Source of the DNA: a bacterium
GTDB taxonomy: Bacteria > Pseudomonadota > Gammaproteobacteria > Pseudomonadales > Moraxellaceae
DNA: 64,000 nt
Reading direction: 5' to 3'
Assembly (NCBI GenBank): GCA_029945725.1
Contig: JAQSDB010000002.1
Location: 434,001 to 498,000 of the forward strand
Under the pieces are notes generated by a model that worked only from the letters and a program-made list of their open reading frames with translations, was not told where the DNA came from and ran no database searches. Shown here piece by piece: positions 55,922 through 64,000 of the stretch (its first letter is position 1; every line of letters begins with the position of its first letter). The position numbers and the translations under genes are program-made.

Positions 55922-56356
55922 TCATATGTTTGACTGTTCGGCACTTACAACATGGCAATTGCAATCTGACAACCCAAGTAGGATGCCGCACGCCTCCACC
56001 GGGCGAGAGCCAGAACATTTCTCGCGCAAATCGACTAGATGCTGTCTTAACTGCAACAACGCTTCCACACGTACTTCCACTTGCTGAATATGGGTGTCCA
56101 GTAGCACATTGACCTCGCCACAATCCTGCGTCGGGTTGTCTCTCAGTCCTAACAATGCCCGAATCTCGTTCAATGTCATATCGAGCGAACGGCAATGACG
56201 GATGAACTGCAAACGCTCGATGTGTACATCGCCGTACAACCGGAAGTTGCCACCGCTTCGCGCTGGCTTCGGCAGTAGTCCTTCCGTCTCGTAGTAGCGG
56301 ATGGTCACGACCTCGCACCCAGAGCGCTTGGCGAGGTCGCCAATTCTGATTTCCAT
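55922..56356 (-). CDS. pbrR: Pb(II)/Cd(II)-responsive MerR-family regulator PbrR
   Basis: 144-residue MerR-type activator. HTH IRIGDLAKRSGCEVVTIRYY (winged start), dimer helix, and metal-binding residues Cys in TQDCGEVNVL and in EKCSGSRPVEAC, with an extra C-terminal Cys-rich stretch (LSDCNCHVV). PbrR/CadR have this arrangement. It is divergent from pbrA and binds the palindrome in the elongated promoter between them; with metal bound it activates the pbr operon. Confidence 0.92.
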   Translation of the reverse strand: MEIRIGDLAKRSGCEVVTIRYYETEGLLPKPARSGGNFRLYGDVHIERLQFIRHCRSLDMTLNEIRALLGLRDNPTQDCGEVNVLLDTHIQQVEVRVEALLQLRQHLVDLREKCSGSRPVEACGILLGLSDCNCHVVSAEQSNI

Positions 56357-56377
56357 GCATTAAGCTCCATTTATCAC

Positions 56378-56408
56378 TTGACTCTATAGCTACTATAGAG
56401 ATTTTAAT
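56378..56408 (+). promoter_or_regulatory. MerR-type promoter and PbrR operator of pbrA
   Basis: -35 TTGACT (56378-56383), 19-base spacer, -10 TTTAAT (56403-56408). The spacer contains the perfect palindrome CTCTATAG-cta-CTATAGAG (56382-56400), the PbrR operator. The long spacer is the classic target of MerR-type DNA distortion. Confidence 0.92.
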
Positions 56409-56441
56409 GGAGGCTGAATAGACGAGTTGAAGGAGTTATCC

Positions 56442-58847
56442 ATGAGCGAATGCGCTTCAAAGGGGGGGGGCTGCACGACTGCGTCGGTCATTCAACCCAC
56501 GACACAGGCCCCGCCGACAACCGAATCGGCTCAAGCGGTGTACCGCATCGAGAACATGGATTGCCCCACGGAAGAGGCGTTGATCCGAAGTAAGCTGGCC
56601 GGGCTGGCGGGCGTGGCTGCTCTTGAATTCAACCTGATGCAGCGTACTTTGGTCGTTCGGCACGAACTGCCTTCGCTGTCTCCCGTTGAGCAGGCGCTAA
56701 CCGCCATCGGCATGAACGCTGTGCGCGTGGATCAGGCATTGACCGGGCAAACGACCAAGCTGTCCATTGCCAAGATGGATTGCCCGACCGAAGAGGCGTT
56801 GATCCGCAACAAGCTCGGCACCGTGGCCGGGGTTGCCGGTCTCGATTTCAACCTCCTGCAGCGCACGCTGTCAGTACGCCATGCGGACCAGGTTCTGCCC
56901 GACGTGCTCGCGGCATTGCAAGCGCTTGGATTCGAGGCGCAGGTGATGGATACGGCAGAGGCCACATCGCCAACCGCTTCCCCTGTGATCACACCGACCA
57001 ACTGGTGGCCGCTGGGCATCTCCCTGGTCACTGCATTGGCAGCAGAGGCGGCTTACTGGCTCCATGGCGGCAATCATTGGTCGGTCGTCGTTTTGGCGCT
57101 CGTCGCAGTCTTCACGGGCGGCCTCTCCACCTACAAAAAGGGGTGGCTCGCGCTCAAGAACCGTAACCTCAACATGAACGCCCTGATGTCGATTGCCGTC
57201 ACGGGGGCCATGTTGATCGGTCACTGGCCCGAAGCGGCGATGGTGATGGTGCTCTTCGCGCTGGCCGAGGTGATTGAAGCTAAGTCGCTGGATCGTGCAC
57301 GCAACGCCATCCGTGGCCTGCTCGACCTGACCCCGGAACAGGCCACGGTACAACAGGCTGACGGCACATGGCGCGAGGTGAGTGCAAAGCAAATCGCCAT
57401 TGGCAGCCGCGTCCGGGTCAAGCCGGGGGAGCGAATCGCGCTTGAGGGAGAGGTGCTGGAAGGCCGATCTACAGTCAACCAAGCCCCGATCACCGGCGAA
57501 AGCCTCCCGATCGAGAAAGCCCCAGGTGATACGGTGTTCGCAGGCACGATCAATGAATCTGGTTCATTCGAATACCGCGTCACCGCAATGGCCAGCAACT
57601 CTACACTGGCCCGCATCATTCACGCGGTAGAGGCCGCGCAAGGCAGCCGCGCGCCGACCCAGCGTTTTGTCGATCAGTTCGCCCGCTGGTACACACCCGC
57701 TGTATTCGGCGTTGCCATCGCGATTGCCTTGTTGCCACCGCTGTTCATGGGTGCGGAATGGCTCGATTGGATTTACCGTGCCCTGGTTCTGCTGGTTGTC
57801 GCCTGCCCGTGCGCTTTGGTGATCTCCACGCCGGTCAGCATCGTCAGCGGCCTAGCCGCTGCTGCCCGTCAAGGCATTCTCATCAAGGGCGGTGTCTATC
57901 TGGAAGAAGGCCGCAAGCTACGCTGGCTGGCTCTGGACAAGACCGGCACGATCACGCACGGCAAGCCTGCACAGACCGATTTTGTCATATGGGGCAATGC
58001 ACTCGCCTCGGACAGCCGCAGCATCGCTGCCAGTCTGGCGGCCCGCTCCGACCATCCTGTATCCAAAGCGGTGGCACAGGCCGCGCAGACTGATGCGGTT
58101 GCCCTATTCGACGTAGCCGAGTTCAGCGCGCTGCCCGGTCGAGGTGTGCAAGGCCAAATCAACGGTGAGGTCTACCATCTGGGCAACCACCGGATGCTCG
58201 AAGAGCTGGGGCAGTGCACACCAGAGCTGGAACAACGTATTGCCGCGCTGGAAATTAAAGGCAAGACGGTGGTGATGTTGGTGGGCGCAAAAGGGGTACA
58301 TGCCTTATTCGCCGTAGCGGACACCATCAAGGACAGCAGCAGGAAGGCCATTGCCGAGCTGCATGCACTGGGCATCAACACCATGATGCTGACCGGCGAC
58401 AACCCCCATACGGCACAGGCCATTGCCGCACAAGCCGGAATCGACCGTGCGCAAGGCAACCTGCTCCCAGACGACAAACTGCGCGAAGTGGAGCAACTGG
58501 CCAGAAGCGGCAAGGTTGGCATGGTTGGGGACGGCATCAACGATGCCCCGGCCTTGGCGCGGGCGGACATCGGCTTTGCCATGGGAGCGGCTGGCACAGA
58601 TACCGCAATCGAGACCGCAGACGTGGCCCTGATGGACGACAACCTGCGCAAGATACCGACCTTCGTGCGCCTGTCGCGTGCGACGGCGCAGGTGTTGATG
58701 CAAAACATTGTGCTGGCCCTGGGCATCAAGGCAGTATTTCTGGTGCTCACCTTCACGGGTCACGCGACCATGTGGATGGCCGTGTTCGCGGACATGGGGG
58801 CCAGCTTGCTCGTCGTTGGCAATGGCTTGAGGCTGTTGCGCCGATGA
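56442..58847 (+). CDS. pbrA: Lead/cadmium/zinc-exporting P1B-type ATPase PbrA
   Basis: 801-residue efflux pump from the ATG at 56442 (AAGGAG seven bases upstream). Two N-terminal metal-binding HMA-like repeats (~33-97 and ~105-170), each with MDCPTEEALIR. Later motifs: VVACPCALVISTP, the phosphorylation site [27 protein letters not shown] and [20 protein letters not shown]. It exports divalent soft metals to the periplasm. Its stop overlaps the pbrBC start (ATGA). In Cupriavidus the operon handles Pb(II): PbrA exports the ion and the phosphatase releases phosphate to trap it. Confidence 0.92.
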   Translation: MSECASKGGGCTTASVIQPTTQAPPTTESAQAVYRIENMDCPTEEALIRSKLAGLAGVAALEFNLMQRTLVVRHELPSLSPVEQALTAIGMNAVRVDQALTGQTTKLSIAKMDCPTEEALIRNKLGTVAGVAGLDFNLLQRTLSVRHADQVLPDVLAALQALGFEAQVMDTAEATSPTASPVITPTNWWPLGISLVTALAAEAAYWLHGGNHWSVVVLALVAVFTGGLSTYKKGWLALKNRNLNMNALMSIAVTGAMLIGHWPEAAMVMVLFALAEVIEAKSLDRARNAIRGLLDLTPEQATVQQADGTWREVSAKQIAIGSRVRVKPGERIALEGEVLEGRSTVNQAPITGESLPIEKAPGDTVFAGTINESGSFEYRVTAMASNSTLARIIHAVEAAQGSRAPTQRFVDQFARWYTPAVFGVAIAIALLPPLFMGAEWLDWIYRALVLLVVACPCALVISTPVSIVSGLAAAARQGILIKGGVYLEEGRKLRWLALDKTGTITHGKPAQTDFVIWGNALASDSRSIAASLAARSDHPVSKAVAQAAQTDAVALFDVAEFSALPGRGVQGQINGEVYHLGNHRMLEELGQCTPELEQRIAALEIKGKTVVMLVGAKGVHALFAVADTIKDSSRKAIAELHALGINTMMLTGDNPHTAQAIAAQAGIDRAQGNLLPDDKLREVEQLARSGKVGMVGDGINDAPALARADIGFAMGAAGTDTAIETADVALMDDNLRKIPTFVRLSRATAQVLMQNIVLALGIKAVFLVLTFTGHATMWMAVFADMGASLLVVGNGLRLLRR

Positions 58848-59929
58848 GCTGGAAATTCTTTCTCTATGACTGGGGTGGCCTGAACATCGCGTTGTTTCAA
58901 GCCATCAACACGGGTACGCCCGCCGCGCTGGGGCCGCTGGCGTGGTTCTTCAGCCTCGTGGGAAGTTACTGGACAGCGCCGCTGATGATGCTGGGCCTGT
59001 GGTGGTGGTCGAAGTCGGCCGCCGACCCGGCGCGTGGCGCGGCCGTTCTGCAGCGCCTTATTGGTTTTAGCGTGGCCTTCTTGCTGGCTTTACTGGCCGC
59101 CACCGTCTTGAAGCTATGGCTCGACTTTCCGCGCCCGCCCGCCGCACTTGGCGACCTGGTGCGCGTCATCGGGGACATCGAGCTTCACTACAGCCTGCCC
59201 AGCGGGCATGCCACCTATGCCGCGCTGGTGGTCGGCGCGCTCTGGCCGTTGATGGGCCGCCGTGGCCGCATCGGTTTGGCGCTCTATGCGATATTGGTCG
59301 GTTGGTCACGCATCGCAGCCGGAATGCACTTTCCAGCCGATGTGCTGGCGGGGTGGGCGCTGGGATGGAGCTGCATGGCACTCGCCGGGCGGCTGATGCC
59401 GCTGGCCGCCTCTGTGTGGCAATCGGCCCGTCGCACATCGGCTTGGGTCTGGTTCACCGTGGCCGCCAGTGCTGTCTCGACCGATCAGCTCACGAAGTTC
59501 GCCATCACCCGCACGTTTGCCTGCGGTGAGCAAGTCGAAATCACTCCGTTTTTCAACCTCGTTCATGTCCTGAATCCGGGTGCGGCATTCAGCTTTTTGG
59601 CGAACGCTGGCGGCTGGCAACGTTACTTCTTCATTGCGCTGGGTTTGGTCGTTTCTGTTTGGCTGGGGCGCATGCTACAGCAGCGAATCCACCGTCTCGA
59701 AGCGTTGGGCTACAGCCTGATCCTAGGTGGCGCACTCGGCAATGTCGCAGATCGTGCGATACGTGGACAAGTCGTGGATTTCCTCGACTTCCATTGGCGG
59801 CTCGCGCACTGGCCCGCCTTCAACCTCGCCGATGTGGCGATCACATCGGGCGCTGCTTTGCTCATCATGCAGATGTTGACCCAAGGCAAGGCGGCAGACA
59901 TAATTGAGAATTATAATCATTTGCAATAA
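58844..59929 (+). CDS. pbrBC: Fused undecaprenyl-pyrophosphatase (PAP2)/signal peptidase II, PbrB-PbrC
   Basis: 361-residue fusion. Residues ~1-200 are a PAP2-type phosphatase with KLWLDFPRP, SLPSGHATYAAL and WSRIAAGMHFPADVLAG (the three catalytic motifs). Residues ~205-361 are an LspA-type signal peptidase II: DQLTKFAI, NLVHVLNPGAAFSFLA, the catalytic Asp segments GNVADRAIRG and FNLADVAI. In pbr operons PbrB supplies phosphate that precipitates exported lead in the periplasm, and PbrC processes PbrB or other lipoproteins. The ATG at 58844 overlaps the pbrA stop. About ten membrane helices in all. Confidence 0.92.
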   Translation: MSWKFFLYDWGGLNIALFQAINTGTPAALGPLAWFFSLVGSYWTAPLMMLGLWWWSKSAADPARGAAVLQRLIGFSVAFLLALLAATVLKLWLDFPRPPAALGDLVRVIGDIELHYSLPSGHATYAALVVGALWPLMGRRGRIGLALYAILVGWSRIAAGMHFPADVLAGWALGWSCMALAGRLMPLAASVWQSARRTSAWVWFTVAASAVSTDQLTKFAITRTFACGEQVEITPFFNLVHVLNPGAAFSFLANAGGWQRYFFIALGLVVSVWLGRMLQQRIHRLEALGYSLILGGALGNVADRAIRGQVVDFLDFHWRLAHWPAFNLADVAITSGAALLIMQMLTQGKAADIIENYNHLQ

Positions 59930-59947
59930 TACGACCAGAGAACTCCC

Positions 59948-61894
59948 ATGACTTGCCGAGCAACCTATCGCTGGCTGATGACTTTGCTGTTGGCGACTTG
60001 TGCGTTGATTGGCGGGCCAAGCTATGCAGCCGACACCACCGAACTTAAAGCCAAACAGATTTGGCAGCTTCTGGACTACGTGGCCGTCGATTACGGCGGC
60101 GCGGTCGCTAATGGCGTCGTTCTGAAAGCGTCGGAGTACGCTGAAATGCAGGAATTTTCAGCGACAGCCGAGCGTCAACTGGGAGAACTTCCTGATCAGA
60201 CCGATAAGGGCATCTTATTGCAACAAGCGACCGCGTTGCGTGCTGCGGTAGCTGCCAAGGCCGATCCGGCCAGCGTGGCGAAACTGGCGCATGCGCTGTC
60301 CAGTGCCGTGCAAAAGGCGTACCCGTTCCCGGTCGCGCCGACTGCCATGCCGGACTTGGTAAAGGGAGGACAGTTGTTTCAGGCGCAGTGTGCGGCCTGT
60401 CACGGTCAGCAAGGGCGCGGTGATGGCCCTCTGGCGGCATCCCTGACCCCCAAGCCGACTGCGTTGGCCGATCACATTCGGGCACGTGAGCGCAGCTTAT
60501 TCGCGCTGCACCAGATCATCAGCAACGGTGTCCAAGGCACCGCCATGCAGAGCTTTGGCGCGTTGTCGGACGAAGACCGATGGGCATTGGCGTTCTTTGT
60601 TGGCACGCTGCCCTATGCGCAAAGCGACAAGGACGAAGGGGTCAAGCTCTGGCAAGCCAACGCGCAAGTTCGCCAGACGGTCGCCAGTCTGGATGTGCTG
60701 ACGCAAACATCGGAGCATGTCTTGGCGGACAGGTTGGATGAGCCATCCGCCAAAGCCCTGACCGCCTATTTGCGCACCAATCCGAGCGCGCTGAACATCA
60801 ACAGTCCGAAGGGCACCGGAATTGCCAAAGCTAAACTCAGTGAGAGTGTGACGGCATTGCTGGCTGGCGACCGTGCAGGCGCGACCAAGCTGGCCTTGTC
60901 TGCTTACCTCGACGGCTTCGAGCCAGTCGAACCGGCGCTGGCCACCCGCAATCGGCCGCTTTTCGAGAAGATCGAATCTGCGATGGTATCCTATCGCGCC
61001 TTGGTTGCCAAAGGCACACCCACTGACGTTCAGGCGGCCCAGCAGCGTTTGCAGGGACTGCTGGATGAAGCGGACAAGGTACTTGCTCCCTCCGAAGACG
61101 ATGCCGGGGCGGCCTTCATCGGTGCGTTGACCATCTTGCTGCGCGAAGGTTTGGAAGCCCTGCTCGTGGTGGTGGCCATGCTCGCATTTCTCAAGAAGGC
61201 CGAACGGCAGGATGTGGTGGCCTACGTGCATGCTGGCTGGGTGGTCGCGCTGGCGGCGGGCGGCATCACATGGGTGGTGGCGACCTACTTGGTTGGCGTC
61301 AGCGGCGCAAGCCGCGAATTGACGGAAGGGTTCTCGTCACTTTTTGCCGCCGTGGTCCTGCTCGGCGTGGGCATGTGGATGCATCAGAAGAGCGTTGCCG
61401 GTCGCTGGCAGGCCTACCTCAAGGAGAAGTTGTCCTCGGCGCTCAACAAGCGCACGGCTTGGTTCCTGTTCTCGCTGGCCTTCGTCGCCGTGTACCGCGA
61501 GGTGTTCGAGACCGTGCTGTTCTTTGCCGCACTCTGGACAGAGGGGAATGGCTGGCCCTTGCTGGCAGGCTTGGGCACCGGCATGGGAATGCTAGCCTTG
61601 CTTGCAGTCGTGCTACTGCGCACCAGTGCGCGCCTGCCTATCGGCCAATTTTTCGCTGCCAGTTCACTGTTGGTAGCCGTGCTTGCCGTGGTCTTGGCAG
61701 GCAAGGGTATTGCGGGACTACAAGAGGCTGGACTGTTGCATACCAGTCCGGTTGGGATTCCGCGCATTGACCTGCTGGGCATCTATCCCTCGTGGCAAAC
61801 ACTCTCAGCGCAGTTCGCCGTATTATTCATCGTTGTGGTGGCCTTTACGATCAATTTGCGGTCATCGCGTCAAATGTCAGTACAACAAAGCTGA
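59948..61894 (+). CDS. pbrT: PbrT-type fusion of cytochrome c and FTR1 permease
   Basis: 648-residue protein of the Pb(II) uptake type. Signal peptide (LMTLLLATCALIGGPSYA), a periplasmic helical region, a cytochrome c haem site (CAACHGQQGRGDG, His-ligand) near residues 148-152, then an FTR1-like permease with two REXXE motifs (REGLEALLVV and REVFETVLFF) in membrane segments, as in iron/lead permeases. PbrT brings Pb(II) into the cytoplasm in Cupriavidus; the role in a resistance operon may be to move ions for trapping. It follows pbrBC after 18 bases. Confidence 0.88.
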   Translation: MTCRATYRWLMTLLLATCALIGGPSYAADTTELKAKQIWQLLDYVAVDYGGAVANGVVLKASEYAEMQEFSATAERQLGELPDQTDKGILLQQATALRAAVAAKADPASVAKLAHALSSAVQKAYPFPVAPTAMPDLVKGGQLFQAQCAACHGQQGRGDGPLAASLTPKPTALADHIRARERSLFALHQIISNGVQGTAMQSFGALSDEDRWALAFFVGTLPYAQSDKDEGVKLWQANAQVRQTVASLDVLTQTSEHVLADRLDEPSAKALTAYLRTNPSALNINSPKGTGIAKAKLSESVTALLAGDRAGATKLALSAYLDGFEPVEPALATRNRPLFEKIESAMVSYRALVAKGTPTDVQAAQQRLQGLLDEADKVLAPSEDDAGAAFIGALTILLREGLEALLVVVAMLAFLKKAERQDVVAYVHAGWVVALAAGGITWVVATYLVGVSGASRELTEGFSSLFAAVVLLGVGMWMHQKSVAGRWQAYLKEKLSSALNKRTAWFLFSLAFVAVYREVFETVLFFAALWTEGNGWPLLAGLGTGMGMLALLAVVLLRTSARLPIGQFFAASSLLVAVLAVVLAGKGIAGLQEAGLLHTSPVGIPRIDLLGIYPSWQTLSAQFAVLFIVVVAFTINLRSSRQMSVQQS

Positions 61895-61963
61895 TTCGAC
61901 GGCGCGAGTAGGTGAAGTGATGCTGCGATGGGCGCCGTCATCCTCGAATCCGTGCTGACCATG

Positions 61964-62042
61964 TCGTGATGCCGAGTTCTTGGCACAGGTCGCCGACCTT
62001 GGTACCATCGCCAGGCGCATCTTGGCGGCCGTAAACGACATT
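61964..62042 (-). pseudogene. Fragment of a serine-recombinase C terminus (resolvase remnant)
   Basis: Read on the minus strand, SFTAAKMRLAM continues after a frameshift as TKVGDLCQELGIT, which resembles the C-terminal HTH of Tn3-type resolvases. Only ~80 bases remain, so it is inert. It fits the mosaic, transposon-borne character of the region. Confidence 0.4.
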
Positions 62043-62175
62043 TCCGGTCCACTGCGCCCCGGAGGCCATTCCGAGCCGCGAAAGCTCTGTATAAATACCC
62101 GCCCTGCCGTGAGAAGCGCTCTCATGGCGGGCAGCGCTAGTACACTCTGCCCGCCATCAACGGAGATTTGCCCCT

Positions 62176-62586
62176 TTGTTTTCCCTGAGCCAAAAGCAGC
62201 GCCGCCGCTGGACACTACCGCTGGTAGTCGTCTTTCTGCTGCATTGGGGCTTTGGCATTGGCGCGGCCTCCGCCAGCTTTACCTGCCTGGAAGCGAACGG
62301 GCAGATGACGCTCGAACTGGCCGACAAGCCCTGCCCGGAGGCAGGCCAGACCGACCCTCACCTCAAAGCCTGCGTAGACCTGCCCAACGATGATGGGCAT
62401 CAGGATCACGAACCCAGCCCCAATCCTTTTGCCAAGCTCCCGGAGGCCAGCGCCCTCTTCCTGGTGACGGCTTTTCCCCGGCTGCCGCTGCCGACGGCCG
62501 CCCCCGAGGCTTTCCGGCCTATTCTCGCGCCCCCTGCGACCCATCATCCCGCCGTCCTGCGAGCCACCACCGTTCTGCACATTTGA
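62176..62586 (+). CDS. Small exported protein at the head of the czc-like operon
   Basis: 136-residue protein, probably starting at the TTG at 62176 (no better start). N-terminal signal or anchor (WTLPLVVVFLLHWGFGIGAA), a Cys pair (FTCLEANG, KPCPEAGQ) and a His/Asp-rich middle (DDGHQDHEPS), then a Pro/His-rich C terminus (PPATHHPAVL). Small His/Cys-rich proteins like this (CzcI, CzcN types) are often the first genes of czc operons. I recognise the position rather than the family. Followed by the CzcC-like gene 67 bases downstream. Confidence 0.5.
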   Translation: MFSLSQKQRRRWTLPLVVVFLLHWGFGIGAASASFTCLEANGQMTLELADKPCPEAGQTDPHLKACVDLPNDDGHQDHEPSPNPFAKLPEASALFLVTAFPRLPLPTAAPEAFRPILAPPATHHPAVLRATTVLHI

Positions 62587-62653
62587 TGCTCTCCCGCTGA
62601 CTGCCGAATGACAGGCCACCGGCCTGTGCCTTTGTCTTGCGTGGAGAGGATGT

Positions 62654-64000
62654 ATGTTCCGTTTTTCCCATCGTGTTTTATCCGCAGCCGTGCTGGCTGC
62701 TTTGTCGGCTGGACCGGTTCGAGCCGATAGCACTGCCCCATTGAATGATTCGCCACACCGGTCGGCTCCGCCTGTCGCAGCGTCGACGGTTGCCGCGCCT
62801 GCAAGCGCCGAGAGCGATGCCAGCGCGGCGGCGTCCCTGCGACGCTATATCGACGCCGTCCTGGAAGCCCATCCGGACATGAAAGCGGCCGACGCCAATA
62901 TCGTGGCCGCCCAGGCACGTGCCGAGAGCCTGGATCGCCCCCTCTACAATCCCGAACTTGTCCTGGATGGTCAGCAGGCGCAAAGCGACAGCTATTCCGC
63001 CGGGCTGAACCAGACCATCGACATCTCCGGCAAACGCCGGGCACGGCGCCTGAGCGGGCAAAAGCAGCTGGAGCAGGCCCTGGCCGAACGTGAGGCGCTG
63101 CGCCAGCAACTGGCCAGCGACCTCGTGGCCGCGCTGGCCGACTACTACGGCAAACAGGCCGCCATGGGGCTGACGCAGCAGCGCCTCGACGTACTGAGCC
63201 GTTTCTCCACCATCATCGAGCGCCAGTACCAGGCCGGCGATATCGGCCTCTTGGACCGCAACCTGGGCAGTCTGGCACTGGCCGAAGCCGTCGCCCTCTC
63301 GGGTCGGGCCGAACTGGAGCAGTTACAGGCCCGTCGCGCCCTGGACGCGGTGACGCGCAACCCCCTGCGGGAGCCGCCCAGCCTGCCGGTGGCGCCGCCA
63401 TCGCCCGCCATGTTGCCAGCCAACTTTGACGGCCTGGCCCAGGCCTTGCCGCCCGTACGCGTCGCGGTGGCGCGAGCCGAGGCCGCCCAGGCCGAAGTGG
63501 ACGTCGCCCGCAGCAACAGCCATGCAGACCCTACCGTTGGGATTCGCGGCGGGCGGGAGAGCAGCGCCGGTGAATCCGCCACGGGCCTGATCGGCTTGCA
63601 GGTCAGCATCCCGCTCTTCGTGCGCAACAACTATCGCGCCGAGCAGAAAGCGGCGGCTGCCAGTGCCGATGTCGCGCGCATCGAGGCCGATGCCTTCTAT
63701 CAACAGAGCCTGGCGCGTCTGCACGCCAGCGCACGCCAATACCACGCCTCCTATGGCGCTTGGCAGCGCTGGCATTCGGCCTCGGGCACGCGCGTGGAGG
63801 ACGGTATCGAGCTGCTGGATAAGGTTTGGAAGGTGCGGGAAATCGGCACCTCCGACTACCTGGTACAGCTCAAGCAATTACTCGACGGCCGCGCCGCGGG
63901 CGAAGAACTCAAATATCAAACCTGGCGTGCATGGGCCGAATGGCTGGCCAGCTCCGGCCAATGGAGCACCTGGCTCACTCCATCGACTCCGTCTGCCCGC
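62654..64000 (+). CDS. czcC: CzcC-like outer-membrane efflux protein (3' end outside window)
   Basis: TolC-family channel protein; the open frame runs from the ATG at 62654 to the right edge without a stop, so the end is cut. About 449 residues are visible. An ATG at 62650 is possible in another frame; the GGAGAGG ribosome site lies just upstream. Signal peptide (RVLSAAVLAALSAGPVRA). Motifs QTIDISGKRRARR and LQVSIPLFVRNNYRAEQ with the repeated helical pattern identify CzcC-type metal channels, likely followed by czcB and czcA beyond the window. Confidence 0.85.
   Translation, partial: MFRFSHRVLSAAVLAALSAGPVRADSTAPLNDSPHRSAPPVAASTVAAPASAESDASAAASLRRYIDAVLEAHPDMKAADANIVAAQARAESLDRPLYNPELVLDGQQAQSDSYSAGLNQTIDISGKRRARRLSGQKQLEQALAEREALRQQLASDLVAALADYYGKQAAMGLTQQRLDVLSRFSTIIERQYQAGDIGLLDRNLGSLALAEAVALSGRAELEQLQARRALDAVTRNPLREPPSLPVAPPSPAMLPANFDGLAQALPPVRVAVARAEAAQAEVDVARSNSHADPTVGIRGGRESSAGESATGLIGLQVSIPLFVRNNYRAEQKAAAASADVARIEADAFYQQSLARLHASARQYHASYGAWQRWHSASGTRVEDGIELLDKVWKVREIGTSDYLVQLKQLLDGRAAGEELKYQTWRAWAEWLASSGQWSTWLTPSTPSAR

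Overview
The window reads as chromosome of a gammaproteobacterium of the order Pseudomonadales, probably a GC-rich member of the Moraxellaceae. The evidence is an RstA/BfmR-type response regulator that, from memory, is very close to Acinetobacter BfmR, a Pseudomonas-like nrdB-nrdA-two-component cluster, and the mutS-fdxA neighbourhood with an RsmZ-like small RNA beside fdxA. The genus cannot be named from the sequence.

Bases 1-9.9 kb are ordinary chromosome: a TRAP transporter operon (tatT-dctP-dctQ-dctM), a Tet-like MFS pump, a PON/SMP-30-type beta-propeller protein, two proteins without known function, a YciC-like membrane protein, a periplasmic rhodanese and a signal-peptide-bearing surface protein. 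Strong hairpin terminators separate the units. Bases 10.0-11.85 kb hold no convincing gene but carry four copies of a ~245-bp repeat (one inverted) and five copies of a GTAGGTTGGG repeat. Next to them lies an AT-rich solitary SIR2-like gene, a likely defence gene. Then follow nrdB and nrdA (class Ia ribonucleotide reductase with two ATP-cones), a divergent control region with NrdR-like and DnaA-like sites, bfmR/bfmS, an RsmZ-like RNA, fdxA and mutS.

At about 24.2 kb a mobile island starts directly upstream of mutS: tandem integrase arm-type repeats, a P4-type integrase, palindromic operator-like sites, a helix-turn-helix protein, an inovirus Gp2-like replication protein, AlpA, a HerA/FtsK-like ATPase, a stretch of strong hairpins, and a second Gp2-like protein. 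This set (integrase, excision regulator, two putative rolling-circle initiators, one DNA-pump ATPase, hairpin origin) is the most unusual part of the window. I see no capsid, relaxase or type IV secretion gene.

From 31.8 kb the DNA is a patchwork of mobile and metal-resistance modules: an IS21-like end remnant, a truncated heavy-metal P-type ATPase, a protein joining a helix-hairpin-helix-like region to a PD-(D/E)XK nuclease (possible restriction enzyme), and a large copper module. The copper module has a minus-strand block (small Met/His protein, TolC protein, CopA multicopper oxidase, cupredoxin-CusF fusion, CopA ATPase) divergent from copRS, a CopL-like protein and cusCBA. Accessory genes follow (DEDDh exonuclease, membrane protein, divergent XRE/Ner-like regulator pair). 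Next is an IS21-type transposase gene cut by a second complete IS21-family element (53286-55785). Then comes a lead-resistance operon (pbrR divergent from pbrA, a fused PAP2/signal-peptidase II pbrBC, pbrT), a resolvase remnant, and the start of a czc-like efflux operon that runs off the right edge.
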